NCBI RefSeq assembly: GCF_036237315.1
Contig: NZ_CP108356.1
Location: 5,957,501-6,021,500 of the forward strand
Direction of reading: 5' to 3'
DNA from: Streptomyces sp. NBC_01351
GTDB taxonomy: Bacteria > Actinomycetota > Actinomycetes > Streptomycetales > Streptomycetaceae
DNA length: 64,000 nt
Shown: piece after piece, positions 16,880 through 27,040 of the stretch
How the letters are laid out: the number at the start of each line of letters is the position of its first letter
Position numbering within the stretch: the stretch's first letter is position 1
Made by a program: the position numbers and the translations under genes
Notes under the pieces: model-generated
What the model saw: only the letters and a program-made list of their open reading frames with translations
What the model was told of the DNA's origin: nothing
Database searches by the model: none

Positions 16880-17275
16880 TGGCGGGGTCCCAGCGGGGCG
16901 GAATCAGGGATGTCTTGGGGGTTTCCCGTCAGTCTCATCGTCCTTCCGTGTCGTGACGGCCTGTCAAGGGCGCTCCTCCTTCGTCGTCGCGTCGCTGCGC
17001 GATGGCCTTCGGCCACCCTTGACAGACCGCCCCGCCACGGAAAAACGAAGACTGCCGGGAAACCCCCAAAAGAACGGGCCGGGACAGAGATCCCAGGGGC
17101 GGCCATGTCACGGATGTCCGACCCCGCTTGCAGGGAGGCGGGCCCTGCCCGAACCCTCCCAGGCCGCCCTCCGGGCCGGGGAGGCGGCCGGCCTCCGCCA
17201 AACTCGACCACAAGCCCCTCGGGGGAGGCTGGGCGCGTCAGATCGCTACGCGCTTCTCACGTCTCGGCGTCTGCG
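16880..17275 (-). repeat. Long repeat copy A (inverted relative to copy B)
   Basis: On the minus strand this segment begins with GACGCCGAGA...GCGCGTAGCGATCTGACGCG, continues through a variable GC-rich part containing GGCCGGCCGCCT, then a hairpin core at 16915-17070, and ends with a 'CTGATTC..' tail. The same order is found on the plus strand at 18183-18690. The core has ~50-nt arms that are imperfect inverted repeats, bounded by TTGGGGGTTTCCCG and CGGGAAACCCCCAA, with inner arms CTGTCAAGGG and CCCTTGACAG. No credible protein is encoded. Together copies A and B bracket the phosphatase gene. Confidence 0.75.
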
Positions 17276-17451
17276 GCCCGTCTGAGGCTGCTATTCGGCT
17301 GACTGAACGTCGTCGACGGCGATGGACGTCACCCGCTCTACCAGGACACCGACGACTGACACCGAGCCAGCAGGCGGTGCGAGGATGGCGGTGTGTTCCG
17401 GGAGACGACCGGCGCGAGGGCGCGGGCAGGTTTCCAGCGGTCGGAGGCGGC
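17276..17451. other. Non-coding stretch between repeat A and VOC remnant
   Basis: No gene, operator or hairpin recognised. It carries the presumed upstream part of the degraded VOC gene, including 'GGTCGGAGGCGGC' before its ATG. Confidence 0.3.
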
Positions 17452-17546
17452 ATGGCCAAGGAATTCCAGGTGACTTACGACTGCGCCGATCCGGGCGCGC
17501 AGGCGGAGTTCTGGGCTCGCTGGGATACGAATTCTGCCTGGATTGA
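17452..17546 (+). pseudogene. VOC/glyoxalase-like protein fragment with frameshift
   Basis: ATG 17452 gives MAKEFQVTYDCADPGAQAEF, which is the typical opening of Streptomyces VOC (glyoxalase-like) proteins ('..QVTFDCADPaaLarFWaeaLGY'). After 'AEFWA' the expected continuation 'SLGYEFCLD' is in another frame and stops at 17546. So about 30 residues remain, with a frameshift and no C-terminal part. It faces the phosphatase gene tail-to-tail. Confidence 0.55.
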
Positions 17547-17592
17547 GGGCAGGGTGGCGGCTTGGAGAAGGCCCCCGCACGAGCGTGACCCG

Positions 17593-18078
17593 TCAGGTGA
17601 GCGTGTCGAGATCGGCGAGGAGGCGGGAAACGGCGAGTCCGGTGGTGAGGTACTCCTCGAAGAGCCGGTTGTTGAGGGCCGAGGGGGACCGCCTCTGCCG
17701 GATGGTCTCGATGGCTGTCGTCGTTTCCCAGCCCATCTCGATGAGAGCCTGCGCCACGACCAGGCCGGAGCGGTTGTAGCCGGAGTGACAGCGGACCAGG
17801 ACCGTACGCCCGTCCCGGACGCCTTGGGCGGCGGTGCGGGCGAGCTCCTGGGCGGTGTGGATCTGCTCGGCCGTGAGCGGGCCGTCGGGAATCTCGGCGA
17901 CCAGGTGGTCGATGCCCGCGTCGGGTCCGTGGCCGGGGCGGGTGTACAAGCTGATGACCAGGTCGAACTCCCCACTGGCGACCACTGCATGCCTGTAGCC
18001 CAGGTCATCGGTCCAGTGGTGACCGCCCATCCACAGCCCTGCCGTGACCTCGTTCCAGGGGGCCTGAGGATCGGGCAC
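17593..18078 (-). CDS. Dual-specificity / tyrosine protein phosphatase
   Basis: A 161-residue cysteine phosphatase. The P-loop is 'VLVRCHSGYNRSG' (CX5R with His before the Cys), preceded by a general-acid loop candidate around 'HLVAEIPDGPL'. Family members remove phosphate from Tyr or Ser/Thr in proteins. The GTG at 18078 starts VPDPQAPWNEVTAGLWMGGH after an AAGGA site at 7 nt; a TTG at 18105 with an AGGGG site is an alternative, adding nine residues. The gene lies alone between two inverted copies of a ~450-bp repeat, next to a VOC remnant, so the block may have been acquired or moved as cargo. Its targets are unknown. Confidence 0.8.
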   Translation of the reverse strand: MPDPQAPWNEVTAGLWMGGHHWTDDLGYRHAVVASGEFDLVISLYTRPGHGPDAGIDHLVAEIPDGPLTAEQIHTAQELARTAAQGVRDGRTVLVRCHSGYNRSGLVVAQALIEMGWETTTAIETIRQRRSPSALNNRLFEEYLTTGLAVSRLLADLDTLT

Positions 18079-18182
18079 CCCGCGATCCTTCTGGCGTGTC
18101 TTCAACTCGGTTCCCCTTCGGGTTGGCGAGGTGGGCAGCTCCCACTCCCATGCTCCACGCCTTGTCCGCCGGACGTGTCGCA

Positions 18183-18690
18183 GACGCCGAGATATGGGGA
18201 GCGCGTAGCGATCTGACGCGCCTGTCGGCTCCGGATGTGCTTCTGGCCGCTGTTGCGTGGGGGATCAGCCCAAGACGGCGGTCGGACGCTGAGAAATGAG
18301 GAGCGCGTAGCGATCTGATGCGCCTGTCGGGGGCTGGGGTGCTTGTGGTCGCTGTTTGGTGATGGCCGGCCGCCTGCCCGGCCCGGAGACCGAGGTGGGG
18401 GCCCGGGCTCGGGCCTGCCCCCTACCGGAGCAGGGTCGGGCATCCCCGACCACCCCGCCCTTTTCCTTTCTCCTCCCGGCCCGTTCTATTGGGGGTTTCC
18501 CGGCAGTCTTCGTTTTTCCGTGGCGGGACGGTCTGTCAAGGGTTGAGCGCAGCGAAATCGCGAAGCGACGCGACGAAGGAGCGCCCTTGACAGGGCGGCC
18601 CGACGCGGAAGGACGATGAGACTGACGGGAAACCCCCAACCCTCTCTGATTCTGATCAGCTCGGCCCCCGCCACCCCCCGGACCTCGCCT
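18183..18690 (+). repeat. Long repeat copy B with internal ~100-bp tandem duplication
   Basis: Same order as copy A on the opposite strand: 'GACGCCGAGA..GCGCGTAGCG' start, GGCCGGCCGCCT part, hairpin core 18489-18639 (TTGGGGGTTTCCCG...CGGGAAACCCCCAA) and 'CTGATTCTGATCAGCTCGG' tail. Copy B is longer because the first unit (GACGC..GAGA...GCGCGTAGCGATCTGA) occurs twice, at 18183 and again at 18285, about 102 bp apart. The rest of 18079-18792 contains no supported gene. Confidence 0.75.
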
Positions 18691-18792
18691 CGCCCTGCCG
18701 TCCAGGTGCTTCATGCGGGCAGCGTCTCAGCCGCGAGTGACTTCGGGGAGCGTGGCCGGTCACCTGACTTCGTCGGCGCAACGCGCCCCGTG

Positions 18793-19587
18793 TCACCGCC
18801 GGGTGAGGAACCATGCGGTGCCGTCCGGGCCGGTGAAACTCAGGACGGGGGAGGCGACGGTGCCGCCCGCAACGCGGAGCATGATGTCGCCGGTGCCGGG
18901 CAGGCACGGCGTGGTGATCCTGTCCCGGATCAGCCAGACCTGGACCGAGGTCGTCATCTGCGGGTGGTCGAGGTTCCAGTCGGCGTTCTCCGAACATGCC
19001 TGCCGGTGCAGGGTGTAGTGGCCCCGGCTCCCCTCTCCGTAGTCCCCGTCGGTCAGCTTGAGGGTGAGGTCGTGCTCGCGAGCGGTCCAGGTTCCGGTGT
19101 AGTCCACGTCCTCCATCCCCCCACCCGAGAACAGCGCGACCACCAGCGCGACCGCGGCCACGGTGGCCGCGGCCTTGCCGGCCCGGCGGGCGGGGATCCC
19201 GCCGCCATCGGCTGCCGGCTCGGGCCGCTTGAGCAGGAGGCTGACGAAGGCGGCGACCAGAGACGCGTACAGGGAAGTCGCGCACCAGGGGAACCAGCCA
19301 CCCGTCCCCGCCCACACCAGGGTCACCATGACGGCAAGGAGAGCTGTCGCCGATGCCCCCGCCCACCAGGCCGCATCGGACTTCCGGCGTGCCAGCGCGA
19401 TCGCGAAGCTCACCACCGCACAGAACCCGGCCACGAGCAACATGCCCAGTACGACAGCGCCGTTGGAGTAGTCGGGCCTCAGGGTCGTGGGCTCGGCGAG
19501 TACGAACCCCACCGTCAGCCCCACCGCCTGAGCGCTGAATGCCGACCACAGCGCCATGCCGAGCAGTCTCTGTGATGGTCTGCCCAT
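18793..19587 (-). CDS. Integral membrane protein of unknown function
   Basis: A 264-residue protein with about five hydrophobic segments in the first 155 residues ('AVGLTVGFVLAEP', 'GAVVLGMLLVAGFCAVVSFA', 'ASATALLAVMVTLVWAG', 'TSLYASLVAAFVSLLL', 'AATVAAVALVVALFSGGG'). An extracytoplasmic C-terminal domain of ~105 residues follows, beginning 'MEDVDYTGTWTAREHDLTL' and containing two Cys. That domain looks like a small beta-rich fold with 'GTW' near its start, as in lipocalin-like or NlpE-like beta-barrels, but the match is weak. ATG 19587 follows a GGGGGCGA site. It is divergent from the alpha-amylase gene, 213 nt away, and shows no clear functional link to it. Confidence 0.7.
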   Translation of the reverse strand: MGRPSQRLLGMALWSAFSAQAVGLTVGFVLAEPTTLRPDYSNGAVVLGMLLVAGFCAVVSFAIALARRKSDAAWWAGASATALLAVMVTLVWAGTGGWFPWCATSLYASLVAAFVSLLLKRPEPAADGGGIPARRAGKAAATVAAVALVVALFSGGGMEDVDYTGTWTAREHDLTLKLTDGDYGEGSRGHYTLHRQACSENADWNLDHPQMTTSVQVWLIRDRITTPCLPGTGDIMLRVAGGTVASPVLSFTGPDGTAWFLTRR

Positions 19588-19713
19588 GTCGCCCCCGGTT
19601 GAACAGGTTCAATTATCGGCGTCATGGTACGCCACGCCTCTCATGCGGCTTCCTCGGTGGTCCGAGTCGGCTCCGGTGGGGGAGCCCCGCCAGGACACGT
19701 GGAAGAAACAATT

Positions 19714-19741
19714 CTGCAATTTCTTGCGCAAGGTATTGCAG
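19714..19741. promoter_or_regulatory. Candidate MalR operator upstream of alpha-amylase
   Basis: Reads CTGCAA (19714-19719), then the palindrome CTTGCGCAAG (19723-19732), then TTGCAG (19736-19741). The outer elements form an inverted CTGCAA/TTGCAG pair. Streptomyces amylase promoters are known to carry repeated CTTGCAG-type sites bound by MalR/Reg1. This links the secreted amylase to the mal regulators 9-10 kb away. Confidence 0.6.
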
Positions 19742-19800
19742 GGCGGGTGACGGGCACTTACGGTCGCCAGCAATCCCCCCTCTCCGCCAGGAGGCCCCAC

Positions 19801-21519
19801 ATGCCCCCCACAGCAGGAACCGCAACAACCGGCAGAGCCTTGCTGGCAGCAACCGTGCTCACGGCCGGCGCCCTCACCGCCGTCGTGCCGCAGGCTCAGG
19901 CCGCGCCCCCCGGCGACAGGGACGTCACCGCCGTGCTGTTCGAGTGGCGGTTCGACTCCGTGGCCAAGGCCTGTACCGATTCCCTCGGGCCCGCCGGGTA
20001 CGGCTACGTGCAGGTCTCGCCTCCGCAGGAGCACATTCAGGGTGCGCAGTGGTGGACCTCGTACCAGCCCGTGAGTTACAAGATCGCCGGGCGGCTCGGT
20101 GACCGGACCGCGTTCAAGGTCATGGTCGACACCTGTCACGCCGCCGGGGTGAAGGTCGTCGCCGACTCCGTCATCAATCACATGGCGGCGGGGGACGGGG
20201 TCGGAACGGGCGGGTCTTCGTACACGAAGTACAACTACCCCGGGATCTACTCCGGTTCCGACATGGACGACTGTCGGGCGACGATCTCGAACTACCAGGA
20301 CAAGGCCAACGTGCAGAACTGCGAGCTCGTGCAGCTCGCGGATCTGGACACCGGTGAGGACTACGTCCGGGGCCGGATCGCCGGATACCTGAACGACCTG
20401 CTGTCGCTGGGCGTCGACGGCTTCCGGATCGACGCCGCCAAGCACATGCCCGCCGCCGACCTCGCCAACATCAAGTCCCGGCTGACCAATCCGGGGGTGT
20501 ACTGGAAGCAGGAGGCGATATACGGGGCGGGGGAGGCCGTGTCGCCCGCCGAGTACCTCGGTAGTGGTGACGTGCAGGAGTTCCGGTACGCGCGGGACCT
20601 GAAGCGGGTCTTCCAGAACGAGAACCTGGCCTATCTGAAGAACTTCGGCGAGGCATGGGGGCACATGGCGAGCGGGCAGTCCGCCGTCTTCGTCGACAAC
20701 CACGACACCGAGCGCGGCGGTGACACCCTCAACTACAAGAACGGGTCCGCGTACACCTTGGCGAGCGTCTTCATGCTGGCCTGGCCCTACGGTTCCCCGG
20801 ACGTGCACTCCGGCTACGAGTTCAGCGAGCACGACGCCGGCCCGCCGAACGGCGGCTCGGTGAGTGCCTGCTACGCCGACGGATGGAAGTGCCAGCACGC
20901 CTGGCGGGAGATCTCCTCCATGGTCGGATTCCGCAATGCGGCCCGCGGGCAGGCCGTCACCGGCTGGTGGGACAACGGCGGCGACCAGATCGCCTTCGGG
21001 CGCGGCTCCAAGGCGTACGTGGCGATCAACCACGAGGCGAGCGCCCTGACCCGGACCTTCCAGACCTCCCTCGCCGCCGGCGACTACTGCGACGTGCAGA
21101 GCGGGCGCACCGTCACCGTGAACGCCGGCGGCCAGTTCACCGCCACGCTCGCCGCCGGGACCGCCGTCGCCCTCCACGTGAACGCCCGTAGCTGCTCCGG
21201 CGGTACGACCCCGCCGCCCGCGACCACCTCCGGCGCGTCCTTCGCCGTCAACGCCACCACCGTCCTCGGCCAGAACGTCCACGTCGTCGGCGACCGCGCC
21301 GAGCTCGGCGCCTGGAACACCGGTAGCGCGCCGAAGCTCGACCCGGCCGCCTACCCCGTCTGGAAGCTCGACGTCACGCTCCCGGCCGGCACGTCCTTCG
21401 CGTACAAGTACATCCGCAAGGACGCCTCCGGCAACGTCACCTGGGAGAGCGGCGCCAACCGCACGGCCACCGTTCCCGCGAGCGGCAAGGTCACGCTGAC
21501 CGACACCTGGCGCAGCTGA
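19801..21519 (+). CDS. aml: Secreted alpha-amylase with C-terminal starch-binding domain (CBM20)
   Basis: A 572-residue exported GH13 enzyme that cuts internal alpha-1,4 bonds in starch. The signal peptide is '[22 protein letters not shown]' with cleavage expected near residue 34. Catalytic motifs: '[10 protein letters not shown]', '[13 protein letters not shown]' (nucleophile), 'IYGAGEAV' (acid/base Glu) and '[11 protein letters not shown]'. The last ~95 residues ('[19 protein letters not shown]', '[12 protein letters not shown]', '[15 protein letters not shown]') are a CBM20 starch-binding domain, separated by a short Pro/Thr linker. ATG 19801 follows AGGAGG. It is transcribed toward the pullulanase gene, with a terminator in between, and is probably MalR-controlled. 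Confidence 0.93.
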   Translation: MPPTAGTATTGRALLAATVLTAGALTAVVPQAQAAPPGDRDVTAVLFEWRFDSVAKACTDSLGPAGYGYVQVSPPQEHIQGAQWWTSYQPVSYKIAGRLGDRTAFKVMVDTCHAAGVKVVADSVINHMAAGDGVGTGGSSYTKYNYPGIYSGSDMDDCRATISNYQDKANVQNCELVQLADLDTGEDYVRGRIAGYLNDLLSLGVDGFRIDAAKHMPAADLANIKSRLTNPGVYWKQEAIYGAGEAVSPAEYLGSGDVQEFRYARDLKRVFQNENLAYLKNFGEAWGHMASGQSAVFVDNHDTERGGDTLNYKNGSAYTLASVFMLAWPYGSPDVHSGYEFSEHDAGPPNGGSVSACYADGWKCQHAWREISSMVGFRNAARGQAVTGWWDNGGDQIAFGRGSKAYVAINHEASALTRTFQTSLAAGDYCDVQSGRTVTVNAGGQFTATLAAGTAVALHVNARSCSGGTTPPPATTSGASFAVNATTVLGQNVHVVGDRAELGAWNTGSAPKLDPAAYPVWKLDVTLPAGTSFAYKYIRKDASGNVTWESGANRTATVPASGKVTLTDTWRS

Positions 21520-21539
21520 ACCGCCCGCCCCACAGACCA

Positions 21540-21609
21540 GGGCCGCCCGGCACCACCTTCCTCCCCCAGCTACCGCTGGGAGGTGCCCCCAGCCACCGCC
21601 GGGCGGCCC
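21540..21609 (+). terminator. Terminator after alpha-amylase, with palindromic insert in its loop
   Basis: Outer arms GGGCCGCCCGGC (21540-21551) and GCCGGGCGGCCC (21598-21609) pair perfectly. The loop contains a second palindromic unit, 21562-21591, that is identical over 30 nt (reverse strand) to a segment inside the PepSY gene at 35930-35959. Confidence 0.75.
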
Positions 21610-21643
21610 TCATTCATGCGAACCGTGAACAAGGAGATTCGCC

Positions 21644-24600
21644 TTGAGACGCCCTGCCGTAGGCCTTCTCGCCTCCGCCCTGGCCGTGACCCTCCTGCCA
21701 GGGCTACCGGCCGCCGCCGCGGGGCCCCCCGCCCCACCCTCGGACGCGAAACTCGCCGCCGAGCCGGCCCGTCACGACCTGACCCGGGAGCAGTTCTACT
21801 TCGTCCTCCCGGACCGGTTCGCGAACGGCGACCCGGGCAACGACCGGGGCGGGCTGACCGGAAGCCGGCTGGAGACCGGGCTGGACCCCACGGACAAGGG
21901 CTTCTACCAGGGCGGCGACCTCAAGGGGCTCACCGACCGGCTCGACTACATCAAGGGGTTGGGGACGACCGCCATCTGGATGGCGCCGATCTTCAAGAAC
22001 CAGCCGGTGCAGGGCAAGGGGACGGACGTCTCCGCCGGCTACCACGGCTACTGGATCACCGACTTCACCCAGGTCGACCCGCACTTCGGCACCAACGCCG
22101 ACCTGGAGCGGCTGATCGAGAAGGCCCACGGGAAGGGGATGAAGGTCTTCTTCGACGTCATCACGAACCACACCGCCGATGTCGTCGACTACCGGGAGGG
22201 GTCTTACTCCTACCTGTCGAAGGGGGCGTTCCCGTACCTGACGAAGGACGGCGTGCCGTTCGACGACAAGACTGTATTTGATTCAAAAGCGGCCGCGGGC
22301 GGGGGCAAGGGGAAGAAGTTCCCGAAGGTCGACGGGGACTCCTTCCCCCGGAACCCCTTCGTGCCGGAGGCGAAGAAGAACGTCAAGGTGCCCGCGTGGC
22401 TCAACGACCCGACGATGTACCACAACCGGGGCGACTCCACCTTCGCCGGCGAGTCCTCCGAGCAGGGCGACTTCTTCGGTCTCGACGACCTGTGGACCGA
22501 ACGTCCCGAGGTCGTCAGCGGGATGGAGAAGATCTACGAGAAGTGGGTCGAGGACTTCGACATCGACGGCTTCCGGATCGATACCGTCAAGCACGTCAAC
22601 AGCGAGTTCTGGGGGCAGTGGGCCACCGCGCTCGACAAGTACGCGGCGAAGCGCGGCCGGGACGACTTCTTCATGTTCGGCGAGGTCTACTCCGCCGATA
22701 CGGCCGTCACCTCCCCGTACGTGACGCGCGGGCGGCTCGACGCCACCCTCGACTTCCCGCTCCAGGACGCGATCCGCGCGTACGCCTCCCAGGGCGCGGG
22801 CGCCGGGCGGTTGGCCGCCGTCCTCGGGGACGACTACCGGTACACGACGGACAAGGCCAACGCCTACGAGCAGGTCACCTTCCTCGGCAACCACGACATG
22901 GGCCGCTTCGGGACCTTCCTGAAGCAGGACCGGCCGGGGGCGGGGGAGCAGGAGCTGCTCGACCGGTACCGGCTCGCCAACGAGCTGATGTTCTTCTCCC
23001 GGGGCAACCCGGTGATCTACTCCGGGGACGAGCAGGGATTCACGGGCGCCGGTGGGGACAAGGACGCGCGGCAGACGCTGTTCGGGTCCCGGGTAGCCGA
23101 CTACCTGGATGACGATCAGCTCGGAACGGTGCGCACGCACGCGAGCGATGCTTACGATCCGGGGCACCCGCTCTACAAGCAGATCAGTGCTCTCGCGAAG
23201 CTGGTCAAGGACCACCCCGCCCTGCGTGACGGTGTCCAGAGCGAGCGGCTCTCCGACGGGTCCGTGTACGCCTTCGCGCGGACGGACGCGCGGAGCCGGA
23301 CCGAGTACCTCGTCGCCGCCAACAACGGGGCCGAGGCCAGGAGCGTGGAGATCGACGCCCCGGCCGGCGCCGAGTACCGCACCCTGTACGGCGGCGGTGG
23401 CGGCGCCACGACGCTGATCCGCGCCTCCGCCGCCGGCAAGCTCGCCGTCACCGTGCCCGCCTTCGGGTCGGTCGTGCTCCAGGGCGCCGCCCCCCTCGCC
23501 GCCCCGGCCGCCAAGCCCGCCCTGACCCTCAAGGCCCCGGCCCCCGGCGCCACCGGCACCGTCGAGCTCGGCGCCGACGTGTCCGGCGGCGGCCTGAACC
23601 GGGTCGTCTTCGCCGCCCAGACCGGGAACGGCAAGTGGCAGGTCCTCGGGTCCGCCGACCACGCGCCCTACAAGGTCACCCAGTTCGTCGACGCCCCCGC
23701 CGGTACCGCCCTGCGCTACAAGGCCGTCGTCGTCGACTCCGCGGGCCGCACCGCGAGCGCGCTCGCCGAGTCCGTCGCCGGTCAGGTCCCGCCCGCCGAG
23801 GTGCCCACCGCCACCCAGCGCGACTACGCCGTCGTCCACTACAACCGGCCCGACGGCGACTACACCGACTGGCGGCTCTACGCCTGGGGCGACATCGCCG
23901 ACGGCGAGGCCACCCCCTGGCCCGCCGGGCACGACTTCACCGGCCGCGACGCCTACGGGGCCTTCGCGTACGTCAAGCTCAAGCCCGGTGCCTCCTCCGT
24001 GGGTTACCTCGTCATCGACAAGGACGGCAACAAGGACGTCGCCGCCGACCGCGTCATCGACGTGACGAAGACCGGCGAGATCTGGCTGGAGCAGGGCAAG
24101 GAGCCCGCCCGCACCGAGCGGCCCGCCCACCCGCCGCAGGACACCACCAAGGCCGTCCTGCACTACCAGCGGCCCGACGGGGCCTACGACGGCTGGGGGC
24201 TGCACGTCTGGACGGGAGCGGCGAACCCGACCGACTGGTCGAAGCCGCTGATGCCCGTACGCACCGACTCCTACGGCGCGGTGTACGAGGTTCCGCTCGG
24301 GGCCGGTGCGACCTCCCTGAGCTACATCCTCCACAAGGGCGACGAGAAGGACCTCCCCTCCGACCAGTCCCTCGACCTGAAGGCCACCGGCCACGAGGTC
24401 TGGATGCTGGGCGGCAAGGAGAAGTACCTCCTCCCGCAGCCCGCCGGCTCCTCCGCCGCCCTGGACCTCACCAAGGCCCAGGCCGTGTGGATCGACCGCG
24501 ACACCCTCGCCTGGAACGCCCCCGCCACCGCCGCCTCCGTACAGCTCCTCGCCTCCCGCGAAGGCGCCGTCAAGGCCGCGAACGGCACCCTGCACGAGGG

Positions 24601-27040
24601 CGGCGCCCAGTGGCTGCGGCTCGGGGCCCGCTCCGAGCTCACCGCCGCCCAGAAGCAGAAGTTCCCGCACCTGGCCTCGTACGCCGCCTTCTCCGTCGAC
24701 CCCCGCGACCGGGACCGCGTACGCGACGCCCTGCGCGGGCAGCTCGTCGCGAGCGCCCGCGCCGCGAACGGGGCCGTCCTGGCCGCCACCGGCGTGCAGC
24801 TCGCCGGGGTGCTGGACGACCTGTACGCCAACACGGCCGCCCTCGGGCCGGTCTTCAAGGACGGCCGCCCGACCCTGTCCGTGTGGGCACCGACCGCCCA
24901 GCAGGTCTCCCTCGAACTCGACGGCGGCGGCGACGGCGGGACCAAGACCGTCCCCATGCGCCGCGACGACTCCACCGGCGTCTGGTCGGTGCGCGGCGAC
25001 CGCGACTGGGCCGGAAAGCGCTACCGCTACGCCGTCACCGTATGGGCCCCCAGCACCGGGCAGGTGGTCCGCAACCTGGTCACCGACCCCTACTCCACCG
25101 CGCTCACCGCCGACTCCACCCACAGCCTGGCCGTCGACCTCGCCGACCCCAGGCTGGCGCCCCCCGGCTGGAGGGAGCTGCGCAAGCCCGCCCCCGTCCC
25201 CTTCACCTCCGCGCAGATCCAGGAGCTGCACGTCCGCGACTTCTCCGCCTCGGACCGCACCAGCACCCACCCCGGCCAGTACCTGGCCTTCACCGACACC
25301 GACTCGGCGGGCATGCGGCACCTGCGCGACCTGGCCGGCGCCGGGACCTCGTACGTGCACCTCCTCCCGGCCTTCGACATCGGCACCATCCCCGAGAAGG
25401 CCGCCGACCGCACCGAACCGGCCTGCGACCTCAAGGTGTACGCGCCCGACTCCGACCAGCAGCAGGCCTGCGTGGCCGCCGCGGCCGCGAAGGACGCATA
25501 CAACTGGGGCTACGACCCGCTGCACTACACCGTCCCCGAGGGCTCCTACGCGAGCGACCCCAACGGCACCGCCCGCACCGTGGAGTTCCGCCGCATGGTC
25601 CAGTCCCTCAACGGGGCCGGGCTGCGCACCGTGATGGACGTGGTCTACAACCACACCGTCGCCGCCGGGCAGAGCGACAAGTCCGTACTCGACCGCGTCG
25701 TCCCCGGCTACTACCAGCGCCTCCTCGCCGACGGCAGCGTCGCCAACTCCACCTGCTGCGCCAACACCGCCCCCGAGAACGCCATGATGGGCCGCCTCGT
25801 CGTGGACTCCGTCGTCACGTGGGCGAAGGAGTACAAGGTCGACGGCTTCCGCTTCGACCTGATGGGCCACCACCCGAAGGCCAACATCCTGGCCGTCCGC
25901 AAGGCCCTCGACGAGCTCACCCCCGCCAAGGACGGGGTCGACGGGAAGAAGATCGTCCTCTACGGGGAGGGCTGGAACTTCGGCGAGATCGCCGACGACG
26001 CCCGCTTCGTGCAGGCCACGCAGAAGAACATGGCCGGCACCGGCATCGCCACCTTCTCCGACCGGGCGCGCGACGCCGTCCGCGGCGGCGGCCCCTTCGA
26101 CGAGGACCCGCGCGTCCAGGGCTTCGCCTCGGGCCTGTTCACGGCTCCGAACGCGTCCCCCGCCAACGGCACCCCGGCCGAGCAGAAGGCCCGCCTCCTG
26201 CACGCCCAGGACCTGATCAAGGTCGGGCTGTCCGGGAACCTCGCCTCGTACGCCTTCACCGACACCACCGGCCGCCCCGTCAAGGGCTCCGAGGTGGACT
26301 ACAACGGGGCCCCGGCCGGCTACGCGGCCGCCCCCGGCGACGCCCTCGCCTACGCCGACGCCCACGACAACGAGACCCTGTACGACGCCCTCGCCTACAA
26401 GCTGCCCACCGGTACGAGCACCGCCGACCGGGCGCGCATGCAGGTCCTGGCCATGGCGACGGCCGCCCTCTCCCAGGGCCCGGCGCTCTCCCAGGCGGGC
26501 ACGGACCTGCTCCGCTCCAAGTCCCTGGACCGCAACTCCTACGACAGCGGCGACTGGTTCAACGCCCTCCTCTGGGACTGCCGCGACGGCAACGGCTTCG
26601 GCCGCGGCCTGCCCCCGGCCGCCGACAACGCCTCGAAGTGGGTCCACGCGAAGCCGCTCCTGACGGCGCCCGCCCCGGGCTGCCCGGAGATCACCGCCAC
26701 CTCGGCGGCCTACCGCGATCTGCTGAGGATCCGTACGACGGAACCCGCCTTCGCCCTCACCACGGCGGAGGCCGTCCAGGCCGGGCTGGCCTTCCCGCTC
26801 TCCGGAAAGGACGAGACCCCCGGCGTGATCACCATGACCCTGGGGAACCTGGTGGTGGTCTTCAACGCCACGCCCACCGCCCAGCCCCAGCGCGTCCCCG
26901 CCCTCGCGGGCACCGCCCACACCCTGCACCCGGTCCAGGCGGCGGGCGCCGACGCCACGGTCAAGCAGTCCGCCTACGACGCGCAGACAGGAGAGTTCAC
27001 CGTCCCCGCCCGCACGGTCGCCGTCTTCACACGACCGTGA
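21644..27040 (+). CDS. pulA: Secreted bifunctional alpha-amylase / pullulanase
   Basis: A 1798-residue exported enzyme made of two GH13 hydrolases. Residues 1-27 are a signal peptide. The first catalytic module (about 45-610) has 'VITNHTADV', '[14 protein letters not shown]' (Asp ~312), '[10 protein letters not shown]' (Glu ~346) and 'FLGNHDMG' (~416), an alpha-amylase-like set. An Ig-like linker (~620-720) is followed by two pullulanase-associated starch-binding repeats ('[20 protein letters not shown]' ~725 and '[19 protein letters not shown]' ~834). The second catalytic module is a PulA-type debranching enzyme with 'VVYNHT', '[13 protein letters not shown]' (~1399), 'LYGEGWN' (~1441) and '[12 protein letters not shown]' (~1573). 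TTG 21644 is supported by AAGGAG at 7 nt. The length and layout match the S. coelicolor SCO2226 type. It debranches and shortens starch or glycogen outside the cell. The 3' end overlaps the GNAT gene by 14 nt. Confidence 0.93.
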   Translation: MRRPAVGLLASALAVTLLPGLPAAAAGPPAPPSDAKLAAEPARHDLTREQFYFVLPDRFANGDPGNDRGGLTGSRLETGLDPTDKGFYQGGDLKGLTDRLDYIKGLGTTAIWMAPIFKNQPVQGKGTDVSAGYHGYWITDFTQVDPHFGTNADLERLIEKAHGKGMKVFFDVITNHTADVVDYREGSYSYLSKGAFPYLTKDGVPFDDKTVFDSKAAAGGGKGKKFPKVDGDSFPRNPFVPEAKKNVKVPAWLNDPTMYHNRGDSTFAGESSEQGDFFGLDDLWTERPEVVSGMEKIYEKWVEDFDIDGFRIDTVKHVNSEFWGQWATALDKYAAKRGRDDFFMFGEVYSADTAVTSPYVTRGRLDATLDFPLQDAIRAYASQGAGAGRLAAVLGDDYRYTTDKANAYEQVTFLGNHDMGRFGTFLKQDRPGAGEQELLDRYRLANELMFFSRGNPVIYSGDEQGFTGAGGDKDARQTLFGSRVADYLDDDQLGTVRTHASDAYDPGHPLYKQISALAKLVKDHPALRDGVQSERLSDGSVYAFARTDARSRTEYLVAANNGAEARSVEIDAPAGAEYRTLYGGGGGATTLIRASAAGKLAVTVPAFGSVVLQGAAPLAAPAAKPALTLKAPAPGATGTVELGADVSGGGLNRVVFAAQTGNGKWQVLGSADHAPYKVTQFVDAPAGTALRYKAVVVDSAGRTASALAESVAGQVPPAEVPTATQRDYAVVHYNRPDGDYTDWRLYAWGDIADGEATPWPAGHDFTGRDAYGAFAYVKLKPGASSVGYLVIDKDGNKDVAADRVIDVTKTGEIWLEQGKEPARTERPAHPPQDTTKAVLHYQRPDGAYDGWGLHVWTGAANPTDWSKPLMPVRTDSYGAVYEVPLGAGATSLSYILHKGDEKDLPSDQSLDLKATGHEVWMLGGKEKYLLPQPAGSSAALDLTKAQAVWIDRDTLAWNAPATAASVQLLASREGAVKAANGTLHEGGAQWLRLGARSELTAAQKQKFPHLASYAAFSVDPRDRDRVRDALRGQLVASARAANGAVLAATGVQLAGVLDDLYANTAALGPVFKDGRPTLSVWAPTAQQVSLELDGGGDGGTKTVPMRRDDSTGVWSVRGDRDWAGKRYRYAVTVWAPSTGQVVRNLVTDPYSTALTADSTHSLAVDLADPRLAPPGWRELRKPAPVPFTSAQIQELHVRDFSASDRTSTHPGQYLAFTDTDSAGMRHLRDLAGAGTSYVHLLPAFDIGTIPEKAADRTEPACDLKVYAPDSDQQQACVAAAAAKDAYNWGYDPLHYTVPEGSYASDPNGTARTVEFRRMVQSLNGAGLRTVMDVVYNHTVAAGQSDKSVLDRVVPGYYQRLLADGSVANSTCCANTAPENAMMGRLVVDSVVTWAKEYKVDGFRFDLMGHHPKANILAVRKALDELTPAKDGVDGKKIVLYGEGWNFGEIADDARFVQATQKNMAGTGIATFSDRARDAVRGGGPFDEDPRVQGFASGLFTAPNASPANGTPAEQKARLLHAQDLIKVGLSGNLASYAFTDTTGRPVKGSEVDYNGAPAGYAAAPGDALAYADAHDNETLYDALAYKLPTGTSTADRARMQVLAMATAALSQGPALSQAGTDLLRSKSLDRNSYDSGDWFNALLWDCRDGNGFGRGLPPAADNASKWVHAKPLLTAPAPGCPEITATSAAYRDLLRIRTTEPAFALTTAEAVQAGLAFPLSGKDETPGVITMTLGNLVVVFNATPTAQPQRVPALAGTAHTLHPVQAAGADATVKQSAYDAQTGEFTVPARTVAVFTRP

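Noticed and set aside
16743-18792. Several short frames inside the inverted repeats (e.g. products containing 'SDRYALL')
   Set aside because: They recur only because the repeat DNA recurs, lack ribosome sites and differ by frameshifts between copies.
22283-26929. Very long open frame antisense to the pullulanase gene (about 1548 codons)
   Set aside because: Val/Gly/Arg-rich shadow of a highly GC-biased gene; no domain, and the plus strand encodes clear GH13 motifs.
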